From a virus, in IMG/VR virus record IMGVR_UViG_3300031521_000075, positions 1 through 58,222 of that record: a stretch of DNA of 58,222 nt. The stretch is one strand, 5' to 3'. Of the stretch, positions 48,312 through 54,271 are shown one piece after another. The first letter of the stretch is position 1. Each line of letters opens with the position of its first letter. The position numbers and the translations under genes were made by a program. The notes under the pieces were generated by a model that was given only the letters and a program-made list of their open reading frames with translations, was not told the origin of the DNA and did not search any database.

Positions 48312-48401
48312 CGGTCTATATCGGATTCAAACCGATCTGATTCGTTATTAACTTTCTCCCACGTGACAGGTGGGCGGACACATCCAGCATCCCCATAGAC
48401 C
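48312..48401 (-). tRNA. tRNA-Asp (GTC) with long variable region
   Basis: Acceptor GGTCTAT/ATAGACC, D stem GGAT/GTCC, anticodon stem CCCAC/GTGGG with loop CTGTCAC (GTC), T arm ATCGG-TTTGAAT-CCGAT, discriminator G as in normal tRNA-Asp. About 21 bases lie between anticodon and T arms, where tRNA-Asp normally has five. Confidence 0.75.
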
Positions 48402-48435
48402 ATAGTATTAATTTCCTTTATTTTAAATTAAAAAG

Positions 48436-48517
48436 CACGCACTGTAGGATTCGAACCTACGAGTGAAAATCAGAGAAGTTTGGAATTTCTTGCCGTCGAC
48501 CACTTGGCTAAGTACGT
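48436..48517 (-). tRNA. Class II-like tRNA, anticodon CCA (Trp) most likely
   Basis: Acceptor ACGTACT/AGTGCGT, D stem GCC/GGC, anticodon stem AGAAA/CTTCT (one A/C), loop TTCCAAA (CCA). A 13-base variable region folds as TGA-TTT-TCA, and the T arm is GTAGG-TTCGAAT-CCTAC. The D arm and variable arm look serine-like, the anticodon tryptophan-like. Confidence 0.65.
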
Positions 48518-48549
48518 ATTATATGCGTTATAAAGCCGCATCCCTTTAG

Positions 48550-48621
48550 TACCCCTACCAGGACTCGAACCTGAATCTAAAAATTAGAAGTTTTTCGTTC
48601 TATCCCTTGAACTATAGAGGC
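48550..48621 (-). tRNA. tRNA-Arg (TCT)
   Basis: Acceptor GCCTCTA/TAGGGGT (with wobble pairs), anticodon stem AAAAA/TTTTT with loop CTTCTAA (TCT), T arm TCAGG-TTCGAGT-CCTGG. Reads AGA, a favoured Arg codon in AT-rich phages. Confidence 0.87.
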
Positions 48622-48634
48622 ATTTAAATTTTTA

Positions 48635-49591
48635 CTACTTGTCTAAAATTTGTTTTCTTAACTTTTGATAGATTTTGTAAAACTCTAAATCATAATCAAA
48701 ATCCAACCATATCATTCTATATCCCTTTTCATCACAATATTTTTGTAAAGCTTCTTTTTTATATGGAATTGTTCTATTATAATTATGAGTTGAGTTATTA
48801 CTCCATTTCATTTTTACTTCTACAATATAAACTTCGTTTTCCTTTTTTACATAAAAATCAGGATTAAAGGTTCTATGGTTATTGTTTTCCCAAAAATTTA
48901 ATATATTTTTATACTTCTCTATCTTCTCTGCCTTAAAAACGTCTATTAAATAAACTATTGCTGCTTGTTCTAACCTAGAATCTGTTTTAAAGTCGTTTAA
49001 AAAACCGTAACTAAAACTTTCTTGCTTAGTATTAAAATTATCAGTTCCTCTTTCTTTTATTACCCTTTGTCGACTAAGTGAGTGTAAATAATTATTACAT
49101 TCTTTACTACATGTTTTAACACTCCATTTATAATCAAACTCTTTTTTACAAACTTCACAAATAGATTTTCTATTTGAATATTTACTAGATTTTCCTATAG
49201 ATATGTAATAGTCATCTCTTTTTTTTTGAGAAGATAAAAACTTTTCACTAGCTTTTAACGAATTAGATGTTTTTAAATTACTCTCTTCAGTTTTTATACG
49301 ACTATTAGCACAAGATCTACAACAGAATTTACTATACTTCTTTTTATTATAAGCCTGTTCTGTTATTTTTACAACATACTCTTTATTACATTTTTGACAA
49401 TTTAATATATATTCAAGTTTTAAAACTCCGTTAATTCTTTTTCTACCTGTTAGTTTTTCACTTATTTTAAAAGCTCTTGTTTTACTAATCACATTAGGAT
49501 TACAATTACAATTAGAACTATGTGCTGCAAACTGTTGTACTTTTTCGAATTCAAATTCTTCTTTACAAAAACGACATTTATATTTCTCCAT
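48635..49591 (-). CDS. Zinc-finger PD-(D/E)XK endonuclease
   Basis: 318 residues. Its N-terminal zinc region (KYKCRFCKEEFEFEKVQQF, SSNCNCNP, LNCQKCNKEY, FCCRSCANSR, CEVCKKEF) closely parallels the gene at 47391. The nuclease part differs: DSRLEQAAIVYLIDVF, then FNPDFYVKKENEVYIVEVKM, i.e. Glu, P-D and E-V-K, followed by a longer C terminus. Homing-type enzyme located between tRNA-Arg and tRNA-Asn. Confidence 0.87.
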   Translation of the reverse strand: MEKYKCRFCKEEFEFEKVQQFAAHSSNCNCNPNVISKTRAFKISEKLTGRKRINGVLKLEYILNCQKCNKEYVVKITEQAYNKKKYSKFCCRSCANSRIKTEESNLKTSNSLKASEKFLSSQKKRDDYYISIGKSSKYSNRKSICEVCKKEFDYKWSVKTCSKECNNYLHSLSRQRVIKERGTDNFNTKQESFSYGFLNDFKTDSRLEQAAIVYLIDVFKAEKIEKYKNILNFWENNNHRTFNPDFYVKKENEVYIVEVKMKWSNNSTHNYNRTIPYKKEALQKYCDEKGYRMIWLDFDYDLEFYKIYQKLRKQILDK

Positions 49592-49656
49592 TTCTTTTTA
49601 ATATAAATATGTACTTTTGAACAAAATCGAACCTAAAATCAATATTTATTTTTTTG

Positions 49657-49745
49657 CGCGCCAGGCAGGATTCGAACCTGCGGTGAAGATTTCTCTTACT
49701 GGATTAACAGTCCAGACTTTTCGGCCAACTAAAGCAACCAGCGCA
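49657..49745 (-). tRNA. tRNA-Asn (GTT) with long variable arm
   Basis: Acceptor GCGCTGG/CTGGCGC, anticodon stem CTGGA/TCCAG with loop CTGTTAA (GTT), T arm GCAGG-TTCGAAT-CCTGC. The variable region contains the hairpin AAGA-GAAA-TCTT, unusual for tRNA-Asn. Exact ends are approximate by a few bases. Confidence 0.75.
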
Positions 49746-50056
49746 TATTTTATTATATTATTTTATCTTAAAAAAAATAAACCTCAATTACAAAGAGTTA
49801 TACTTGATAACTGTACCATTGCAGGTCTACAACATCTCGGAACTTAATTATTTTAAATCATTATAACAAACTATAGATTTTAGCTACGTGTTTATTGTTA
49901 AATGTGTTTAAAACAGAGTTAAATCACAGAATATTAATTATTTGGCGCCCAAGCCATCTTGAGATCCTAACTTCATAGCGTTCTGACTTTACTAATCATT
50001 AGTTTAAAAGTTTTACTTTGTCAGTACGTGAAAACTTAGTAAAAAACCATATATTG
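49746..50056 (-). other. Gene-free tRNA spacer with hairpins
   Basis: No gene found. Hairpins include AGTTAT/ATAACT near 49797-49813, the palindrome ACTAATCATTAGT (49991-50003) and CTGAC/GTCAG around it (49983-49987 with 50020-50024). A GC-richer patch, GGCGCCCAAGCC, lies at ~49944. Possibly decayed tRNAs or stable RNAs; no TTCRA T-loop motif was found. Confidence 0.35.
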
Positions 50057-50138
50057 TGAGAATGGAGAGATTCGAACTCCCATGCCTGTTAAGAACCGGA
50101 GCTACAATCCGGCGAGCCACCAATTGCTCAACACTCTC
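50057..50138 (-). tRNA. tRNA-Tyr (GTA), copy 1
   Basis: Acceptor GAGAGTG/CATTCTC, D arm GAGC...GGCTC, anticodon stem CCGGA/TCCGG with loop TTGTAGC (GTA), class II variable region as usual for bacterial tRNA-Tyr, T arm GGGAG-TTCGAAT-CTCTC. Confidence 0.85.
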
Positions 50139-50148
50139 ATTTTATTTG

Positions 50149-50238
50149 TGGGTGCCAAGGGACTCGAACCCCTCTACTGTAAGGCCAATACGACGATTTG
50201 ATCAGGGCGGATTTACAGTCCGCTGCCGTTAGACACCC
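50149..50238 (-). tRNA. tRNA-Tyr (GTA), copy 2, D arm apparently missing
   Basis: Acceptor GGGTGTC/GGCACCC, anticodon stem GCGGA/TCCGC with loop CTGTAAA (GTA), T arm GAGGG-GTTCGAG-TCCCTT. Only six bases (ACGGCA) replace the D arm, while about 34 bases form the variable region. CTGTAA of the anticodon loop is complementary to TTACAG in that region. Confidence 0.65.
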
Positions 50239-50310
50239 ATTTTTATTACCTAATATGTCAAAGAACTTTATTTTTTTATAATTAGTTTAATGAAACCATT
50301 ATAAAAACAA

Positions 50311-50342
50311 AAAACCCGAAATCTTGTTAAAAACTTCGGGTT
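50311..50342 (-). terminator. Terminator of small late gene
   Basis: AACCCGAA (50313-50320) and TTCGGGTT (50335-50342); on the minus strand the stem is followed by TTTTTTGTTTTT. It insulates the tRNA cluster from genes to the right. Confidence 0.8.
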
Positions 50343-50368
50343 AATTATTAAATGTTTCCATTAATATT

Positions 50369-50530
50369 TTAAATCCGAAATCTTTGCGTTTTTTTGTCAT
50401 CTCCAAATCTACTTACACTTCCTGTAAAATAATTTGTATCCGCCGCTGTATTATATGTACACCAATTGCCAGTCATAATATTTCTATTATTTGTGATTAT
50501 TGTTTTAATATTTTTACTACTATTGTACAT
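50369..50530 (-). CDS. Small protein ending in FRI, paralogue of next
   Basis: 53 residues from MYNSSKNIKTIITNNRN; a longer frame to 50566 is possible. The end GNWCTYNTAADTNYFTGSVS ... QRFRI resembles the product at 50633 (KNWYTYKTIKTF ... LGIRI). Both genes are followed by near-identical terminators, suggesting duplicated gene-terminator units. Function unknown. Confidence 0.55.
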   Translation of the reverse strand: MYNSSKNIKTIITNNRNIMTGNWCTYNTAADTNYFTGSVSRFGDDKKTQRFRI

Positions 50531-50565
50531 TTTTATAATTTTACTTTCTTTATACTTTATAACCA

Positions 50566-50606
50566 AAAAAAAATCCGAAACTTTTTTACGTTTTCGGATT
50601 TTTTAA
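50566..50606 (-). terminator. Terminator between small paralogues
   Basis: AAATCCGAAA...TTTTCGGATTT hairpin with T runs on both sides; the stem sequence is related to that of the terminator at 50311. Confidence 0.8.
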
Positions 50607-50632
50607 ATTTAATTTCAACTATTAAATTATTT

Positions 50633-50734
50633 TCAAATCCGAATACCTAGCATTCCACAATCATTACTCACTCTATTACCAGCAAAGCTAATAGCGAAAG
50701 TTTTAATTGTTTTATATGTATACCAGTTTTTCAT
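50633..50734 (-). CDS. Tiny protein (33 residues), paralogue of previous
   Basis: MKNWYTYKTIKTFAISFAGN..., 33 codons, ending GIRI. It shares the N-W-x-T-Y-x-T core and -RI end with the product at 50369. It has a late-type box just upstream and a terminator just downstream, so it is a self-contained transcription unit. Confidence 0.5.
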   Translation of the reverse strand: MKNWYTYKTIKTFAISFAGNRVSNDCGMLGIRI

Positions 50735-50746
50735 TTTATTTGTTTT

Positions 50747-50759
50747 TATTTTAAATATA
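50747..50759 (-). promoter_or_regulatory. Late-type promoter box
   Basis: TATATTTAAAATA on the minus strand, 13 bases before the ATG at 50734. Confidence 0.6.
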
Positions 50760-50815
50760 ACTATTTTATTTTTTTTGTTAATTTTTTATCAATTATTTTT
50801 AACTAATTTGATACC

Positions 50816-50843
50816 CTAAAGATATAACATGTTTTAACACAAT
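50816..50843 (-). promoter_or_regulatory. Early-type promoter on minus strand
   Basis: ATTG and TATCTTTAG start 19 nt apart, with flanks (GTGTT, TATATCTTTAG) almost as at 10866. It is 82 bases upstream of the small gene at 50734, farther than usual. Confidence 0.5.
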
Positions 50844-50978
50844 CCACGGATTTTATTTAAATATTTTAAAATATTTTTTAATTACTTAAAAAATAAGTAG
50901 TTAAGTTTAAATTGTTTTAAAAACTTGATGTTAATATTTAAGAAATACAATTTATATTTCTATAATTTATCATATTTT

Positions 50979-50993
50979 TATATTTAAAATAAA
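50979..50993 (+). promoter_or_regulatory. Late-type promoter box
   Basis: TATATTTAAAATAAA immediately upstream of, and partly overlapping, the start-less GNAT frame. Confidence 0.5.
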
Positions 50994-51362
50994 AAAAAGG
51001 ATTTAAGAAAACAAATTTATCTTTTAGAAAAGTTAACTAACAAAAAAATTATCTTAAGAGAAAACTCAGAATTAATACAGTATTCACTAAAGAAAACATC
51101 TATTGGTTATTTAGTATCTGCTATTCAAAATGAAAAAACAATTGGAAAATTAGAATTTATTAAAAATGAATTCAAACCAGGGTTAATAGCAGCTAGTGTT
51201 GTAGTAGACCCAAATTTTAGAAGACAAGGAATTGCTTCTTCTATGTATGAGTTCGCTGAAAAAGAATTTAATTTAAAATTTATTAAAACAGATAGTGTTT
51301 TAACTCCTGATGGTAAACTGCTGTGGAATAATCCTAATAGAAAGTTTGGAATTGCAAAATAA
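50988..51362 (+). CDS. GNAT acetyltransferase with truncated leader, no ATG
   Basis: An open frame of 124 codons without an in-frame ATG before the catalytic region. The first residues (DLRKQIYLLEKLTNKKIILR-E) align with the leader of the capsid-cargo candidates. VVVDPNFRRQGIASSMYEFA is the acetyl-CoA-binding motif of GNAT enzymes (R/Q-x-x-G-x-G/A), preceded by the strand GLIAASVVV. The domain is short but has the right order. Either a non-ATG start is used or the gene lost its first codons. Confidence 0.6.
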   Translation, partial: NKKKDLRKQIYLLEKLTNKKIILRENSELIQYSLKKTSIGYLVSAIQNEKTIGKLEFIKNEFKPGLIAASVVVDPNFRRQGIASSMYEFAEKEFNLKFIKTDSVLTPDGKLLWNNPNRKFGIAK

Positions 51363-51420
51363 ACTTTAGAGGAAAATAAAAAACCCCTTAATTTAATTGA
51401 TTAAGAGATTTTAAAAAAAG

Positions 51421-51627
51421 TTATTTTTCTCTAACTATTATAATTTCTGGACACATATAAATATGCATTAAGCCACTAGCTTTATTACTATCCAAACCAA
51501 TATAACGTTCTTTTAATTTACCTTCTTTAGTTTTGTATTTGATTATTTCTAAGAAATCATGAATATATTCGCTTTGAGCAAGTAAATCTTGTTTTTCTTG
51601 TTCTGTATCTACAAAAATTCTTATCAT
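51421..51627 (-). CDS. Small hypothetical protein
   Basis: 68 residues (MIRIFVDTEQEKQDLLAQSE...), mixed alpha/beta, ending IYMCPEIIIVREK. It starts one base after the upstream stop, so it is co-transcribed with the leader-family gene. A weak hairpin (TTAAT/ATTAA) lies between it and the convergent GNAT frame. Confidence 0.65.
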   Translation of the reverse strand: MIRIFVDTEQEKQDLLAQSEYIHDFLEIIKYKTKEGKLKERYIGLDSNKASGLMHIYMCPEIIIVREK

Positions 51628-51628
51628 A

Positions 51629-52363
51629 TTATATTTTTTCTAAACTTTCTTTTACTCTTAATAAAAACTCACGTTGTCCTAAGTATTTCCATGATGCATC
51701 TACAAACTTTGGCGTAGAATCATCTATTACATAGCTTGTAGGGCCGCCACCTTCGTCAGTTACAGCATCAAATGTAAGAACATAAGGTTTTCCTTTTACA
51801 ATAATTTCCACTTGATATCCAATAGTCCATTTAATTCCACTACGACTCATTGCATCTTTTCCCATTCGAGTAATAGCATTACCGCCTTTAGAAAACTTAT
51901 AATCAAGTCCCATTTTCAAAAGAAGATTTGAAAGAGGTCCTGTATAGCTTCCTCTAAGTCCTTTATCACTTTTACTAAGATCATTTTGTTTTTGAACATA
52001 TTGAGAAGGAACAATTGCATTATCAAATGTATCTTGAATTTCTTGAGGAGTAGCTCCTAGTTTTAAAGCTTTATCTCCAAATTCTGAAAAACTACCATTA
52101 TAATAACGTCCAGATTGAGATATATTAATATCTTCTCCTTTAAGTTTAAGTCCTGCTACAAATCTAGCGATAGCTTTATCTTTATTAGTTATAGTAGAAG
52201 CTACACCTTTTCCATCTCCACCTTTTAATACTATATCTAACATTCTTTCCCAGTCTTTACTTCCAACTTTTGCTTCTGTTAAAACTACTTTCTTCCCAGA
52301 AATTCTTTGAAGTTTTTCAGTAAGCAACTCTATTGTTAATTGTTTTTCTTTGTTTTTAGTCAT
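51629..52363 (-). CDS. Leader-family protein E, next to capsid gene
   Basis: 244 residues. The leader MTKNKEKQLTIELLTEKLQR + ISGKKVVLTE matches the others and ends in V-V-L-T-E, a good (I/L)-x-E fit. The body contains SQSGRYYNGSFSEFGDKALK and a beta-rich C terminus (QVEIIVKGKPYVLTFDAVTD). Being directly downstream of the major capsid gene supports a head role. No known family. Confidence 0.8.
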   Translation of the reverse strand: MTKNKEKQLTIELLTEKLQRISGKKVVLTEAKVGSKDWERMLDIVLKGGDGKGVASTITNKDKAIARFVAGLKLKGEDINISQSGRYYNGSFSEFGDKALKLGATPQEIQDTFDNAIVPSQYVQKQNDLSKSDKGLRGSYTGPLSNLLLKMGLDYKFSKGGNAITRMGKDAMSRSGIKWTIGYQVEIIVKGKPYVLTFDAVTDEGGGPTSYVIDDSTPKFVDASWKYLGQREFLLRVKESLEKI

Positions 52364-52445
52364 TATTTCTTTTTTTATAGTAATACCTTCACTTGCGTAA
52401 TAATAATCTCTATTTCCTGCTATTATGGTCGTATTTTAAACACAA

Positions 52446-52481
52446 AAAAACCCTTAACCTATTAAGATTAAGAGTTTTTTG
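52446..52481 (-). terminator. Terminator after major capsid gene
   Basis: On the minus strand CT(C)TTAA...TTAAGGG forms a hairpin followed by seven T (AAAAAAACCCTTAA on the plus strand). Confidence 0.7.
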
Positions 52482-52494
52482 TTATTATTTACGA

Positions 52495-54162
52495 TTAGTT
52501 AAATACTTCGAATTTTTCAATTCCCTTCATTTGAACGATTCCGTAGAATTTATTGTTCAACATTTTAGTTCCGAATCTTGAAGCTAATTGTCTACGTGGA
52601 TTGAAAGTTTCTGGATCAATCACAACAGGTGATAAGATATACTCAATATAAGGACAGTATACATAACCTGTATCGAAGAATGATGTACCTTTTCTACCTA
52701 CAAGACAAACTTCAGCAGGTAATATTGGGTCAACATAAACATCCCATTTTTTAGATAATTTACCAATTCTTTCTACACCAGCAGCAAATTTAGTACCTTC
52801 TTGGTCGCCTTCCATTGGTTTGTAAGTTTCTAAGTTCTCTAACTTAGCAGCACCTTCAGCAGAAATAAGAACCCAGTTAGCACCACCTCTACGGGTTGAT
52901 TTTTGGATTTTACCATTAATTCTGTTTACAGCGTAAACTAAAGTTTGGTTATAGTTACCTTCAGTACCACGGAATACTGTGTTAGCTGGATTAGGATCGA
53001 TTGCAGTTGCAAAGTTAGCGTTCCATACTTCAAAGTGAGCAGCACCAATAACTAATTCTTTAATGATCATACGGTCTTTTTCTTGAGCTGTTTCTTCAGA
53101 CATTAATTGTGTTAATTCTGCTTCAGCGTCAATTGCATGATAAGCCATTAAGTCTTGAGCTAATTCAATAGTCCAAGCTGTTTTAAGTTTATGGATGTGT
53201 GTTTGAATAGGAGCAGAAGTAACTTTCATTTTTAATTCTGAACTATTTTGTGGTTCAAGTTCTAAGTTAGCGTAATCGTTAAATCCGATACGAACTTGAA
53301 CTGTACCTAAACCTGTTTTAGTAGGAATAATTTTTAAAAGTACATGGTTGTTTGGAGCACCAGGACCTTGGATTCCACCACCTGTTGTTGTTGGAGGTTG
53401 GTTTTGACCAGTTGCGTTACCTGAAGAAGTAACTCCTTGTGTACGACCTGAAGAAAGGAAATCTTCTCCCCAAGCTTGGATAGTTTTTTGTACGAAATAA
53501 TCTTGACCTTCAACAAGTGAACCTGCGAACACTCTTAAAGAAGCTAAATTATTCATTGTAAAACCACCTACTGCAGTTGCGTTAAAATCTACTACTGCAA
53601 TATTCATTACGTTAGTAGCACCTAAGTCAACATTTGAAATTTGGAAATTTGCAGTTAAAGCAGCATCAGCAGCAGCAACTGTAGAAGCGTCAGTATAACC
53701 ACGAGCAATTACACGACCTTTAGAAGTATCGTATCCTTTGTTGTCGTAGAAACGATCGTATCCACTTGTAGTTTCGTAATCTTTTGCTGTTCCAACAGAT
53801 GATTTAGCGTTAGCTCCTGTAGTAACTTCATAATCCAAATAGAAAACAACTCCGTTAGAATAAGATAATGGTTGTACACTAATTAAATTAGGTGTTACCA
53901 TTAAAGCGTTTTGACGTCTGATCATTGGGATAGCGATAGTATCAAATACTGCCATATCCGCAGATGTATTATTTTCAGCTAAGATTTGTTTCTTTTGGTT
54001 TTCAGCTAAGATCGCCATTTTTCCCAAATCTCTACCTTTTAATCCATATAAGTATCCTGATTTTTTCCATGCATTAACTACCTCAGTAATACGAGTAGTT
54101 TCAGAACGGTCAAGAATTCTACCTAACTTATATTTTTCTGTATTTTCTTGTAATTGTCTCAT
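52495..54162 (-). CDS. Major capsid protein (T4 gp23-like)
   Basis: 555 residues, close to T4 gp23 (521). Head-specific features: SGYLYGLKGRDLGKMAILAE then NQKKQILAE|NNTSADMAVF. Cleavage after Glu63 by the prohead protease would match T4, which cuts gp23 after residue 65. Later IPMIRRQNALMVTPNLISVQ and the C-terminal FDTGYVYCPYIEYILSPVV with PRRQLASRFGTKMLNNKFYG are typical of the family. Forms the capsid lattice. Upstream lies a late-type box; downstream a terminator. Confidence 0.93.
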   Translation of the reverse strand: MRQLQENTEKYKLGRILDRSETTRITEVVNAWKKSGYLYGLKGRDLGKMAILAENQKKQILAENNTSADMAVFDTIAIPMIRRQNALMVTPNLISVQPLSYSNGVVFYLDYEVTTGANAKSSVGTAKDYETTSGYDRFYDNKGYDTSKGRVIARGYTDASTVAAADAALTANFQISNVDLGATNVMNIAVVDFNATAVGGFTMNNLASLRVFAGSLVEGQDYFVQKTIQAWGEDFLSSGRTQGVTSSGNATGQNQPPTTTGGGIQGPGAPNNHVLLKIIPTKTGLGTVQVRIGFNDYANLELEPQNSSELKMKVTSAPIQTHIHKLKTAWTIELAQDLMAYHAIDAEAELTQLMSEETAQEKDRMIIKELVIGAAHFEVWNANFATAIDPNPANTVFRGTEGNYNQTLVYAVNRINGKIQKSTRRGGANWVLISAEGAAKLENLETYKPMEGDQEGTKFAAGVERIGKLSKKWDVYVDPILPAEVCLVGRKGTSFFDTGYVYCPYIEYILSPVVIDPETFNPRRQLASRFGTKMLNNKFYGIVQMKGIEKFEVFN

Positions 54163-54188
54163 TATTTTTTTTAATTTTAAATTGTTTT

Positions 54189-54201
54189 TATTTTAAATAT
54201 A
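54189..54201 (-). promoter_or_regulatory. Late-type promoter before capsid gene
   Basis: TATATTTAAAATA on the minus strand, 27-39 bases before the capsid ATG. Confidence 0.6.
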
Positions 54202-54271
54202 ACTTGTTTTGAAAAAAAGTAATTTTTGTTATGTTTTTTTTGTTATTTTGTTGTTTTTTTTTATTATTTTA

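Noticed and set aside
49617-49847. Plus-strand open frame with RQAGFEPAVKISLTG
   Set aside because: Antisense translation of tRNA-Asn, a well-known annotation artefact.
53334-53516. Minus-strand 60-codon frame within the capsid gene
   Set aside because: Shadow in another frame of a strongly supported structural gene.
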